A stretch of 64,000 nucleotides of DNA, taken from an uncultured Pelagibacteraceae bacterium. GTDB taxonomy: Bacteria; Pseudomonadota; Alphaproteobacteria; Pelagibacterales; Pelagibacteraceae. The position numbers and the translations under genes were made by a program. Of this stretch, positions 10,954 to 21,228 are shown in pieces (within the stretch, counting starts at the first letter, position 1; each line of letters starts with the position of its first letter). The DNA lies in NCBI GenBank assembly GCA_902597895.1, contig CACJZM010000001.1:15001-79000 (forward strand). The letters run 5' to 3'. The notes under the pieces are model-generated. The model was given only the letters and a program-made list of their open reading frames with translations. It was not told the DNA's origin and did no database searches.

Positions 10954-13494
10954 ATGCTAAATCCATTAAATATTTTATCAAAATTCATTAAAACTGGAAA
11001 CCAAAAGGAATTAAATAAAATAGATAAAATTGTAAACCAAATAAATATCCTTCAAAAAGATGTAGAAGTTCTGGGAGATGATCAGTTTCCAAAAAAAACA
11101 ATTGAATTAAGAGAAAAAATTAAAAATGGAATTTCCTTAGATGAAGTTTTGCCTGAGGCTTTTGCAATAGTTAGAGAGGCATCAAATAGGGTTAGATCTG
11201 AAAAACATTTTGATGTTCAATTAATTGGAGGGGTAGTGCTTCACCAAAATAAAATTGCAGAAATGAAAACTGGTGAAGGAAAGACTCTAACAATAGCTTT
11301 AGCAGCGTATTTAAATGCGTTAGATAATAAAGGTGTTCATGTAGTTACTGTTAATGATTACCTTGCTAAAAGAGACTGTGAAAATATGGGAAAGATTTAC
11401 AATTTTTTAGGTTTAAAAGCTGGCTATATCAACAATGGTCAATCAGATGAAGAAAGAAAATTAAATTATGATTGCGATATTACTTATGCAACCAATTCTG
11501 AACTTGGATTTGACTATTTGAGGGATAATATGAAATATTCGAACGAGAGTATGGTTCAAAGAGGACATAACTATGCAATAGTAGATGAGATTGACTCCTG
11601 TCTAATTGATGAAGCGAGGACCCCACTAATAATATCTGGTGCATTAGAAGATAAAACATCACAATATCTTGCAGTAGATAAATTAATTAAAAATTTAAAG
11701 GCAGAGGATTTTGAAATAGATGAGAAGGATAAAAATATATTATTAACAAATAAAGGGATTGATAGTGTAGAAAATATATTTTCCTCTGCTGGAATGCTTA
11801 AAAATGATAACTTTTACGATCCTGAAAATTTAAATTTAGTACATTTAGTTAATCAATCTTTAAGAGCAAATCATCTTTTTTTTAATGGTAGAGATTACAT
11901 TGTTAAAGATAATCAAATAATTATAATTGATGAACAAACTGGAAGGCAATTACCAGGAAGAAGATTTGGAGATGGTTTGCATCAAAGTATTGAAGCTAAA
12001 GAAAAAGTAAAAGTTCAATCAGAAAATCAAACTGTAGCATCTATAACTTATCAAAATTACTTTAAACTTTATAAAAAATTATCTGGTTGCACAGGGACTG
12101 CAGCAACAGAGTCTGAAGAATTTTTTGAAATTTATAATCTTCCAGTAATATCTGTTCCTACGAACAAAAAAATGATTAGAAAAGATTGGAATGATCTAAT
12201 TTTTAGAACAGCAAAAGAAAAAGATGATGCAATTATTAAAAAAATAAATGATATTAATTCTACTGGACAACCTGTTTTAGTTTTTACCGCAAGTGTAAAT
12301 AAATCTGAACATTATTCGAAACTGCTTGAAGAAAAGAAAATTAATCATTTAGTATTAAACGCAAAAAATCATGAAAAAGAAGCAGAAATAATTGCTAATG
12401 CTGGTAAAAAAAATTCAGTGATAATTACTACAAGTATATCAGGCAGAGGAGTAGATATAAAACTGGGAGGCAAAGATTATGACGAAGGTTCAAAAAAAGA
12501 AATAAAATCTTTAGGAGGTTTATTTGTCATTGGGACAGAAAGAATGGAAAGTAGGAGAGTAGATAACCAAGCTAGAGGAAGATCTGGTAGACAAGGTGAT
12601 GAAGGGAATTCAATATTTTTTGTAAGTTTAGAAGATGACCTAATGAGAATATTTGGTTCAGAATCGATGAACAATATGCTAGAAAAACTTGGTCTAAAAG
12701 ATGGCGAAAGTATTGATCATCCCTGGATTAATAAAGCCCTTGAAAGAGCACAACAAAAAGTTGAGTCAAGAAACTTTGATATTAGAAAAACATTATTGAA
12801 GTTTGATAATGTTCTTAACGACCAACGTCATGTTATTTTTACACAAAGGAATAATATTATAAATTTAAATAATTCGTTATCTATAAGTAATGATTTTTTA
12901 GATGAAATAATTTTGATATTAGTTAATCATAAGAAAAAATATTTATCTAATCCAAAAAATAGTGAATTTAAAAATTATTTTAAACAAATATCAGGAAAAG
13001 CCTTTACAGAAGAGCAAATAGAATCGTTTATTGAAATGAATGATGATCTTTTTAAAGATAAAATATTAAACAAATTTAATGACCAAAGAATTCAAAGAGA
13101 AAATATTTTAGGAAAAGATAGATCTGATGACATCGAAAAAAGAATATTTTTACAATTAATAGATCAAAACTGGACTTCTCATATTCAATACTTAGAACAG
13201 TTAAGAACTGTTATAGGATTAAGATCATATGGTCAAAGGGATCCTCTTGTAGAATATAAAAAGGAAGCTTTTAATTTATTTGAAAACTTACTAAATAAAC
13301 TTAAGACAGATTTTATTACTATACTATTAAATTTAAAGGTAATTACTGAAGATAATAAAATAGAACAAAAAAAAACAATGAAATCTTCAAATCCAAAATG
13401 TCTTTATATAATAAAAAAAAATGAAAAAATTTCTAGAAATGAAAAATGTCCCGCTACCGGAAAAAAATTTAAGAACTGTTGTGGAGCCTTATAA
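10954..13494 (+). CDS. secA: Preprotein translocase ATPase SecA
   Basis: MKTGEGKTL, VHVVTVNDYLAKRD, GRGVDIKLGG, degenerate C-terminal Zn motif CPATGKKFKNCCG. Confidence 0.97.
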   Translation: MLNPLNILSKFIKTGNQKELNKIDKIVNQINILQKDVEVLGDDQFPKKTIELREKIKNGISLDEVLPEAFAIVREASNRVRSEKHFDVQLIGGVVLHQNKIAEMKTGEGKTLTIALAAYLNALDNKGVHVVTVNDYLAKRDCENMGKIYNFLGLKAGYINNGQSDEERKLNYDCDITYATNSELGFDYLRDNMKYSNESMVQRGHNYAIVDEIDSCLIDEARTPLIISGALEDKTSQYLAVDKLIKNLKAEDFEIDEKDKNILLTNKGIDSVENIFSSAGMLKNDNFYDPENLNLVHLVNQSLRANHLFFNGRDYIVKDNQIIIIDEQTGRQLPGRRFGDGLHQSIEAKEKVKVQSENQTVASITYQNYFKLYKKLSGCTGTAATESEEFFEIYNLPVISVPTNKKMIRKDWNDLIFRTAKEKDDAIIKKINDINSTGQPVLVFTASVNKSEHYSKLLEEKKINHLVLNAKNHEKEAEIIANAGKKNSVIITTSISGRGVDIKLGGKDYDEGSKKEIKSLGGLFVIGTERMESRRVDNQARGRSGRQGDEGNSIFFVSLEDDLMRIFGSESMNNMLEKLGLKDGESIDHPWINKALERAQQKVESRNFDIRKTLLKFDNVLNDQRHVIFTQRNNIINLNNSLSISNDFLDEIILILVNHKKKYLSNPKNSEFKNYFKQISGKAFTEEQIESFIEMNDDLFKDKILNKFNDQRIQRENILGKDRSDDIEKRIFLQLIDQNWTSHIQYLEQLRTVIGLRSYGQRDPLVEYKKEAFNLFENLLNKLKTDFITILLNLKVITEDNKIEQKKTMKSSNPKCLYIIKKNEKISRNEKCPATGKKFKNCCGAL

Positions 13495-14595
13495 AATTAA
13501 AACTAATGCAAAAAAAATCAATACTACAACCATGGTAAAAAAAATATTATTTTTATACTTATTAATATAGTTTTTTACTTTTTCAATTAAAGACATTTTC
13601 ATAACTAGATTATCTGAAATATTTGTATTACTAACAAAACCCTTAGATCTACCAATAGATAAAAACTTATTTTTTCTATGCAATAAAATTTCGTCTTGAC
13701 TCATGTTTGAGAAATAATTTAAATTTTTTCTTAATGAGCTTCTTACATTGTCTAAAATCAAATCTCTATCTCTATGAGCTCCCCCAATTGGCTCTGCAAT
13801 AATTTCATCAATAATCTCAAGTTTAATTAGATCTTTTGCAGACATTTTCATTGCTTCTGAAGCCTCTAGAGTTTTTTTCGGGTCTCTCCATAAAATAGTT
13901 GCGCAACCCTCTGGAGATATTACTGAATAAATTGCATTTTCTAACATTAAAACTTTATTTGATGATGCTAAAGCTATGGCGCCTCCTGAACCTCCTTCCC
14001 CAATTATTATGGATACATTAGGCACAGTTAAGTCCATTGAGCATTCAATTGATTTTGCTATTGCCTCAGCTTGACCTCTTTCCTCCGCACCAACTCCTGG
14101 ATATGCGCCCGGAGTATCTACAAAAACTACAATTGGAATATTAAATTTATTTGCCAACTTCATTAGTCTTATTGTTTTTCTATAGCCCTCTGGTCTCATC
14201 ATTCCAAAATTTCTATTTATTCTTGTCTCTAAATCTTCACCCTTTTCTTGTCCTATAACTAAAACTGATTTTCCCTCAAATTTTGCAAAACCACTAATTA
14301 CAGATTTATCTTCTCCATAAAATCTATCACCAGATAAAGATACAAAATCTTCAAATAAATTGTCTATAAAGAATTTTGCTTTAGGCCTGTCCTCATGCCT
14401 AGCCACTAATGCGGTTTCCCATGCATTTAAATTTGAGTAAATTTTTTCAAGTTTTGACTCTATTTCATTCTGTAAATTAGAAATTTTATTAGTATCAACT
14501 TTGCTAAGACCAGATTCATTATACGGATCCTTTAAGTTTTCGAGTTCAGACTCAAGATTTTTAATATCATTCTCAAAATTTAAATAGTTTTTCAT
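13489..14595 (-). CDS. accA: Acetyl-CoA carboxylase carboxyltransferase subunit alpha, with C-terminal transmembrane extension
   Basis: ALVARHEDRPKA, IGGAHRD, GEGGSGGAIALA; extra C-terminal tail ending NNIFFTMVVVLIFFALVLIL. Confidence 0.95.
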   Translation of the reverse strand: MKNYLNFENDIKNLESELENLKDPYNESGLSKVDTNKISNLQNEIESKLEKIYSNLNAWETALVARHEDRPKAKFFIDNLFEDFVSLSGDRFYGEDKSVISGFAKFEGKSVLVIGQEKGEDLETRINRNFGMMRPEGYRKTIRLMKLANKFNIPIVVFVDTPGAYPGVGAEERGQAEAIAKSIECSMDLTVPNVSIIIGEGGSGGAIALASSNKVLMLENAIYSVISPEGCATILWRDPKKTLEASEAMKMSAKDLIKLEIIDEIIAEPIGGAHRDRDLILDNVRSSLRKNLNYFSNMSQDEILLHRKNKFLSIGRSKGFVSNTNISDNLVMKMSLIEKVKNYINKYKNNIFFTMVVVLIFFALVLIL

Positions 14596-14657
14596 AAAAA
14601 ATAAGTTATTATATCTAAAAACGGCAAGAAAATGTCAATCTTAAATTTAAATATGTA

Positions 14658-16808
14658 ATGAGCAAAGTTGAAAAGTATATAAAAATTGAAAATTTATCTG
14701 TATCTGATGAGTTATTTAGATTCGTAAATGAAGAGTTGTTGCCTGGAACAAAAATAATCAAAAAAGATTTTTGGGAAAAATTTAATAATTTTGCTCACGA
14801 GCTAACTCCAGAAAATAAAAAATTAATAAAAATTAGAGAAAAAATGCAAATGGACATAGATAGCTGGCATATTGAGAATCCTAATATAATAAAAAAAGAA
14901 TATCAAAAATTTTTAATCGATATAGGATATTTGGTAAAACCAGGATCAGATTTTAAAATAGATACAAAAAATGTAGATTATGAAATTTCAAAAGTTGCTG
15001 CACCACAATTAGTAGTGCCTATCATGAATTCAAGATACGCATTAAATGCTGCCAATGCGCGTTGGATGAGTTTGTATGATAGCTTGTATGGAACAGATAT
15101 AATACAGTCAGATGAATCTGCAAGTGAAAGATATGATCCTGAAAGGGGAGAAGAAGTAATTAAGTTTACAAAAAAATTTTTAGATAAACATTTTACTTTA
15201 AAAAAAAAGAGCTGGTCACAAGTTTCTAAAATTATAATTGAAAAAAAAAATTTAGTATTAAATTTAATCAATGATAATACTACTATCAAAGATAATAACA
15301 AATTTGTTGGTTATAGAGGTAAAAAAGACAAACCAACTGCTATAATTTTAAAAAACAACAATCTTTATGTTGAAATAATAATAAACCCAGAAGCTTTTAG
15401 TGCAAAAAGTGATCCTGCAGGTATATCTGATATTATATTAGAGTCTGCTGTAACTACAATTTGTGACCACGAAGACTCTGTTGCTGGTGTTGATGCTCAC
15501 GACAAAGTATTAGGATACAGGAATTGGTTAGGCTTAATGAAAGGAGATCTTAAGGCAGAATTTGATAAAAATGGAAAAAAATTAATAAGAAAATTGAATC
15601 CTGATAGAAAATTTATATTAAAGAATGGTGAGTTATCCTACTTACATGGAAGATCTCTATTATTAAATAGAAATGTAGGTCATTTAATGACTAATCCATC
15701 AATTCTTTTATCTGATGGGTCTGAAATACCAGAAGGTATTATGGATGCTTTCATAATATCAGTTGCCTGTTTACATGATTTAAAAATTAGAAAAAATTCT
15801 AGAAATGGTTCAATTTACATAGTTAAACCTAAAATGCATGGTCCTAAAGAGGCAAAGTTCACAGATCTTATTTTTAGCAAAGTTGAATCAGCAATAGGGT
15901 TAAAAAAAAATACTATTAAGTGTGGTATTATGGATGAAGAAAGAAGAACTTCAGTAAATCTAAAAGAGTGTATTAGAGCTTTAAAAAGTAGAGTATTTTT
16001 TATTAATACTGGTTTTCTAGATAGAACTGGTGATGAAATGCATACTTCAATGGAGGCTGGTCCAATGATTAAAAAGGGAGATATGAAAACTTCTTCTTGG
16101 ATAAATGCTTACGAAAATAACAATGTCGATATTGGATTAGCTTGTGGTTTTTCAGGTTTGGCTCAAATTGGTAAGGGAATGTGGGCAATGCCTGATAAAA
16201 TGTCAGATATGATGAAACAAAAAATATCCCACTTAGAGGCCGGAGCTAATTGCGCTTGGGTTCCATCACCTACGGCAGCTGCTCTTCATTCTCTTCACTA
16301 CCATGATATAGATGTATTTAAAAAACAACATGAATTAAAAAAAAGAAAAAAAACTCAAGTATCCGAACTTTTAAATATACCAATCATCAAAAATCCTAAT
16401 TGGTCTAAGGAAGATATTAATAAAGAGATATCAAATAGCGCGCAAACAATACTTGGATATGTGGTAAGATGGATTGATCAGGGAATTGGGTGTTCTAAAG
16501 TTCCTGACATTAATAACATTGGATTAATGGAAGATAGAGCGACTTTAAGAATTTCATCACAACATATAGCCAACTGGCTTCATCATGGAGTTTGTAGCAA
16601 AAAACAAGTTTTGGAAATATTAAAAAAGATGGCAAAAGTTGTTGATAAACAAAATATAAATGACAATTTATATAAAAATATGTCTCCAGAATATGATAAA
16701 TCAATTGCTTTTAAAACAGCTTGTGAATTGATATTTCAAGGAAGACATCAACCTTCAGGTTATACGGAGCCACTTTTACATTTAAACAGAATTATTAAGA
16801 AAAATTAA
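14658..16808 (+). CDS. glcB: Malate synthase G
   Basis: NSRYALNAANARW, TTICDHEDSVAGVDAHDK, MWAMPDKM, GRHQPSGYTEPLLH. Confidence 0.95.
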   Translation: MSKVEKYIKIENLSVSDELFRFVNEELLPGTKIIKKDFWEKFNNFAHELTPENKKLIKIREKMQMDIDSWHIENPNIIKKEYQKFLIDIGYLVKPGSDFKIDTKNVDYEISKVAAPQLVVPIMNSRYALNAANARWMSLYDSLYGTDIIQSDESASERYDPERGEEVIKFTKKFLDKHFTLKKKSWSQVSKIIIEKKNLVLNLINDNTTIKDNNKFVGYRGKKDKPTAIILKNNNLYVEIIINPEAFSAKSDPAGISDIILESAVTTICDHEDSVAGVDAHDKVLGYRNWLGLMKGDLKAEFDKNGKKLIRKLNPDRKFILKNGELSYLHGRSLLLNRNVGHLMTNPSILLSDGSEIPEGIMDAFIISVACLHDLKIRKNSRNGSIYIVKPKMHGPKEAKFTDLIFSKVESAIGLKKNTIKCGIMDEERRTSVNLKECIRALKSRVFFINTGFLDRTGDEMHTSMEAGPMIKKGDMKTSSWINAYENNNVDIGLACGFSGLAQIGKGMWAMPDKMSDMMKQKISHLEAGANCAWVPSPTAAALHSLHYHDIDVFKKQHELKKRKKTQVSELLNIPIIKNPNWSKEDINKEISNSAQTILGYVVRWIDQGIGCSKVPDINNIGLMEDRATLRISSQHIANWLHHGVCSKKQVLEILKKMAKVVDKQNINDNLYKNMSPEYDKSIAFKTACELIFQGRHQPSGYTEPLLHLNRIIKKN

Positions 16809-16813
16809 TTCTT

Positions 16814-17425
16814 CTAAATTTTTTTTCTATTTTTAAATGCTGAAATCAAGGTTCCATCATCTAAATTCTCTATTTCACCTCCAATAGGTAAACCTTGTGC
16901 TAACTTTGAAATTTTAATTTCAGTGTCTTTTAAACTATTTTGAATATAAAAGGCAGTAGTTTGTCCTTCAACTGTTGCGCTAGTAGCAAGAATGACTTCA
17001 TCAATTTTTTCTTCTTTAATTCTTTTTAATAAAGATTCTATTAACAAATCCTGTTTTGATGAACCATTCGAACTTGAACTTGAAATTGTCCCACCAAGTA
17101 TGTGGTAATATCCTTGAAAGATATTTGAATTTTGGATTGTCCATTGATCAGCTAAATTTTCTACAACACAAATTTTATCATATTTTTTTTCTACAATTTT
17201 ACAATCGTTGTAACTACATTCAATAATATTAGATTTTAATGTTCCACAAATTTTACATCTAGAGATATTCTTATAGACTTCTGCCAGTGCTTTTGCTAAA
17301 GGTTTTGCAAGTTCGTTTCGGTTATTAATTAATTTTAGCACAATTCGTTTTGCTGATTTAGGACCTAAACCTGGAAGTTTAGATATTAATTTAATTAGTT
17401 CCTCAATTTCACTTATATTTTGCAT
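16814..17425 (-). CDS. recR: Recombination protein RecR
   Basis: KLPGLGPKSAKRIVL, Cys4 zinc finger, Toprim segment, ALAQGLPIGGE-like end. Confidence 0.95.
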   Translation of the reverse strand: MQNISEIEELIKLISKLPGLGPKSAKRIVLKLINNRNELAKPLAKALAEVYKNISRCKICGTLKSNIIECSYNDCKIVEKKYDKICVVENLADQWTIQNSNIFQGYYHILGGTISSSSSNGSSKQDLLIESLLKRIKEEKIDEVILATSATVEGQTTAFYIQNSLKDTEIKISKLAQGLPIGGEIENLDDGTLISAFKNRKKI

Positions 17426-17428
17426 CTA

Positions 17429-17746
17429 CTATAAAGGCCACTTAAATCCGGGGACTCCTAAACCACCTGTAGCTTTTGATATTTCCTCTGAAGTCTTAAT
17501 TTTTAATTGAGATTTTGCATTATTGTGAGCTGCTATAATTAAATCCTCAACTACATTTTTTTCCTCATTAAAAATTTTTTGTGAAATATACAAATTTACA
17601 ATTTCACCATCTCCATTAAGTGTAATTTTTACAGCGTCTCCTCCTGATATACCTTCTGCTCTAATATTTTTAATTTTTTCCTGACTATCTTTCATTTTAC
17701 TTTCCAATTCCTTAGCCTTATCTAAAATTTTTGAGAAATCTGTCAT
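17429..17746 (-). CDS. YbaB/EbfC family nucleoid-associated protein
   Basis: Small conserved protein between recR and dnaX; GGLGVPGFKWPL C-terminus. Confidence 0.92.
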   Translation of the reverse strand: MTDFSKILDKAKELESKMKDSQEKIKNIRAEGISGGDAVKITLNGDGEIVNLYISQKIFNEEKNVVEDLIIAAHNNAKSQLKIKTSEEISKATGGLGVPGFKWPL

Positions 17747-19401
17747 TAATTATTTTTGTCTAATTCAATATCAATAAGTTCTACATCAGGAAATACTTCC
17801 TCGACTTTTTTAATAATTTTACTTTTTTTAGCTGAAGAGAAAATTTGAGACTTATTAATTTTATCAACTTCCTTTATAGTTGGTTTACCATTTTGCTTGG
17901 AGAATGCTATGATCCATCTCAAATTAGTCCACTCAAATAATTTAAGAGATAAATCTTTTACAAAATTTTTATTTAAATTTTCATTAAATGAAATTTCTAT
18001 ACTTTGATTTTTAAAACTTACTAAATTTACATTATTTTCAAGTTCATATTTTAAATGCAATTCTCTTTTTTCTACACAAATTCTTATTAAATCTTCAAAA
18101 CTATTTATTTTTTCTTCATTAATTTTTTTTGATTTTTCTTCTTGAAAAATATTTTTAATTTGACTTACAGTTTTATTAGTATTTTCATTAGCATCTTTAT
18201 TTTCAAATGTTTTTTCTTCGTTTAATTTTAGTTCGGCAGATTTATTATTTGAATGATCCATCTTCAAACTTTCATTACTATTCTGCGTAATATGAGATAA
18301 GTATATTAATCTTATAAGAAACATCTCTATAGATAAATTTTGGTTTGAGACCAAATCTATTTCCTCGAGTGTTTTTAATGTAAATTGCCAAAAATTTAAT
18401 AATACTTTTGTGTCTACTTTTCTTGAAATTTCACTAATTTCTTTAAATTCATTATCATTAATTGAAAAATTGTTACCTTCCACTTTTAATGAGTCAATAT
18501 TTTTAAAATAATATAAAATTTCAAGAAAATCATTTAGAAAATTTTTTGGATCTACTCCTTTGTCATAAATAGATCGATAAATTTCAATTACTTTTTTTTC
18601 TTCACCCTCAAGTATATATTGAACTAAATTTATTAAATAACTTTTGTCAAAGTAACCAAAGATATTTTGTGCAGTATCTAAGTCCAATTCCTTATCATTT
18701 GGAAAAGTTATTATAGCTCTATCCAATAAAGAAAGTGCATCTCTTACAGAACCTTCTGATATTTTGACAATTAATTTGATTACTTCATCACTGATATTGC
18801 CTTTCTCTTTTTCTTTTACTTGTTTAATATAATCATAAAGTTCGCTAGATTTAATTCGTGGTAAGTCAAATCTTTGACATCTTGAAATTACTGTTATTGG
18901 TATTTTTTTTACTTCTGTAGTAGCAAAAATAAATTTTAAGTATTCTGGTGGCTCCTCTAAAGTTTTAAGCAAGGCGTTAAAAGCCTGTTTACTCAACATA
19001 TGAACTTCATCAATTATAAAAATTTTATATTTTGCACTTGAGGGTCCGTATCTAGAAAATTCAATTAAATCCCTTACATCATCTACACCAGTTTTGCTTG
19101 CAGCATCCATTTCTAATACATCAATATGGTTTGAGTTTGCAATAGCTTCGCAATGACAATTTTCACAAGAGTTATTGTTGCTAATATTGTCTATTCCACT
19201 TTTACAATTGAGTGCCTTGGCAACTATTCTTGCAATTGTGGTTTTTCCGACTCCTCTTATGCCAGTAAATAAATATGCGTTTGGTATTTTATTTAATTTT
19301 ATTGAATTATAAATTGTTTCACCAATAATCTTCTGACCTATTAGATCATTAAAATTTGAAGGTCTATATTTTAAAGCTAATACTTTTGAATTAATTGTCA
19401 T
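17746..19401 (-). CDS. dnaX: DNA polymerase III subunits gamma/tau
   Basis: ALKYRPSNFNDLIGQ, GIRGVGKTTIARI, EVHMLSKQAFNALLKTLEEPP; start placed at MTINSK because the longer ORF start at 19425 runs into ffs. Confidence 0.94.
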   Translation of the reverse strand: MTINSKVLALKYRPSNFNDLIGQKIIGETIYNSIKLNKIPNAYLFTGIRGVGKTTIARIVAKALNCKSGIDNISNNNSCENCHCEAIANSNHIDVLEMDAASKTGVDDVRDLIEFSRYGPSSAKYKIFIIDEVHMLSKQAFNALLKTLEEPPEYLKFIFATTEVKKIPITVISRCQRFDLPRIKSSELYDYIKQVKEKEKGNISDEVIKLIVKISEGSVRDALSLLDRAIITFPNDKELDLDTAQNIFGYFDKSYLINLVQYILEGEEKKVIEIYRSIYDKGVDPKNFLNDFLEILYYFKNIDSLKVEGNNFSINDNEFKEISEISRKVDTKVLLNFWQFTLKTLEEIDLVSNQNLSIEMFLIRLIYLSHITQNSNESLKMDHSNNKSAELKLNEEKTFENKDANENTNKTVSQIKNIFQEEKSKKINEEKINSFEDLIRICVEKRELHLKYELENNVNLVSFKNQSIEISFNENLNKNFVKDLSLKLFEWTNLRWIIAFSKQNGKPTIKEVDKINKSQIFSSAKKSKIIKKVEEVFPDVELIDIELDKNN

Positions 19402-19413
19402 AACTTTTTTAAA

Positions 19414-19502
19414 AGGGCCAACCAACCTAGAAAATTACTGGTTACTGCTGCTTTCTTTCGAATCTGACAGGATTTGCCGTACATCCACCTGATTGACCCA
19501 AA
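19414..19502 (-). ncRNA. ffs: SRP RNA (small 4.5S type)
   Basis: Reverse complement ...CCTGTCAGATTCGAAAGAAAGCAGCAGTAACCAG... matches the SRP domain IV core (GTCAGGTCCGGAAGGAAGCAGC in E. coli); terminal ends pair GGGTCAAtCA/TGGTTGGCCC; upstream of dnaX. Confidence 0.88.
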
Positions 19503-19551
19503 CTTATTATATCAGTAATTTTTTTTAATCCATAAAAAATTTATTTAAGTA

Positions 19552-20382
19552 CTATTTTCTTCTAAAAGAATCTTGAGTAAACACACCCAATAATTGAAAC
19601 TCTGAGCAATGTATTTCTAGATCTTTTAATGCACCCTCTACCTTGTCATCAGATATATGGCCTTGGACTTCACAAAAAAAATAATATGAAGAAAAAGTTC
19701 CTTTTTCAGGAAAAGAATGTAACTTTGTCATATCAACCTGTCTTAGACTCATCCCTGTAAGAGATTGGAAAAGCGCCGCGGGTTTATTTTTTAGTTTGAA
19801 TATAAAAGAGGTAATATATTTCTCATTTTTTTTAAATTCAGGTTGTGAAATATTTTTTTGAAAAACAAGGAATCTAGTAAAATTTTCCTTATCATCTTGA
19901 ATATCAGATTTTAAAATTTCTAATCCATAAATTTCTGAACTTAATTTAGAAGCAATAGCTGCTTTTGTTTTATCTTTTAATGATGAAATATAGGCAGCAC
20001 TTCCAGCAGTATCTGCCATAACATTTTCTTTAATTTTATATTTTCTTATAAAGCTGTTTACTTGACTTAAAGCTGCCGTATGAGAATAAACATCTTTAAT
20101 ATCATCTATTTTTGTACCTGGAATAACTAGCAGATGATGATTAATTGGAAAAAAATGTTCAGCAAGTATATTTAGTCTATATTTAAGAATTAAAGTTTCA
20201 ATATTAATTGAGCCTATCAATTGATTCTGTTCAGGTATGATTGCTTTTATATTTGGGTCATTTTTTGCGAGTTCAAATGCATCCTGGAAAGTTCTACAAG
20301 GTATTGTTTCTGCGTTGGGATAATTTTTTTTTGCACAGCTTTCGCTGTAACTTCCTGCAATTCCCTGGTATGCGATCTTCAT
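19552..20382 (-). CDS. pheA: Prephenate dehydratase
   Basis: AYQGIAGSYSE, ACT domain 'KNKPAALFQSLTGMSLRQVDMTKLHSFP'. Confidence 0.94.
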   Translation of the reverse strand: MKIAYQGIAGSYSESCAKKNYPNAETIPCRTFQDAFELAKNDPNIKAIIPEQNQLIGSINIETLILKYRLNILAEHFFPINHHLLVIPGTKIDDIKDVYSHTAALSQVNSFIRKYKIKENVMADTAGSAAYISSLKDKTKAAIASKLSSEIYGLEILKSDIQDDKENFTRFLVFQKNISQPEFKKNEKYITSFIFKLKNKPAALFQSLTGMSLRQVDMTKLHSFPEKGTFSSYYFFCEVQGHISDDKVEGALKDLEIHCSEFQLLGVFTQDSFRRK

Positions 20383-20386
20383 AACT

Positions 20387-21121
20387 TTAAGGTTTATATT
20401 CCATTATTTTTTTTAAAGCTACAAAATCTTCCATTGTATCAACTCCTATTGAAGGTTTGTTAGCTAAAGCAACGTTAATTTTAATACCATTATCAACTGC
20501 TCTCATTTGTTCAAGTTTGTTTTTAATCTCATTTTTAGACTGTTTTAATTTAATAAATTTTTTTAATATTTTAACTTTATATATGTATACCCCGATATGA
20601 TGATATACATTTTGTTTTAAATTTGTTATCCGTTTAAAATCTTTTGCATATGGGAAATTATGGTTATTAATTTTAAAATTGGTTATTACTTTAACTATAT
20701 TTTTATTTTTATAAATACTATTGTTTTTTATCTCTGTAGCTAAAGTTCCTATATCTGAATTATTTTTTTTTGTAAATTTGTATAAATTTTTAAGATCATT
20801 AATATCTATGTTAGGCTCATCACCTTGTAGATTAATTACATAATCTACATTTTTATTTTTTAGTTTTGTTAAGCATTCAAAAATTCTATCTGTTCCTGTT
20901 TTATGTTTGTTGCTTGTAATAATTGCTTGCCCTCCATTTTTTTTTACTTCGTTTAATATTTCTATATCTTCTGTTGCAACATATACTTTGCCTAATTTTG
21001 ACTCTTTGGCTCTCTTAACAACTTGAGAGATAATTGATCTTCCATTTATTTTGAGCAAAGGTTTATTTGGCAATCTTGAGGCTGAAAGCCTAGATGGTAT
21101 TAATATTAATGTTTTTTGCAT
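20387..21121 (-). CDS. kdsB: 3-deoxy-manno-octulosonate cytidylyltransferase
   Basis: LIPSRLSASRLPNKPL, NLQGDEPNI, HIGVYIYK. Confidence 0.95.
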   Translation of the reverse strand: MQKTLILIPSRLSASRLPNKPLLKINGRSIISQVVKRAKESKLGKVYVATEDIEILNEVKKNGGQAIITSNKHKTGTDRIFECLTKLKNKNVDYVINLQGDEPNIDINDLKNLYKFTKKNNSDIGTLATEIKNNSIYKNKNIVKVITNFKINNHNFPYAKDFKRITNLKQNVYHHIGVYIYKVKILKKFIKLKQSKNEIKNKLEQMRAVDNGIKINVALANKPSIGVDTMEDFVALKKIMEYKP

Positions 21122-21228
21122 TGTAAATTAACTAATTTATGCGTCTAAGGGACGCAAATAATTAAACTAAATTATTTAAGTATTTTACGATCTAACATGT
21201 TATAGGATTAAAAGACATAAAAATTTAA

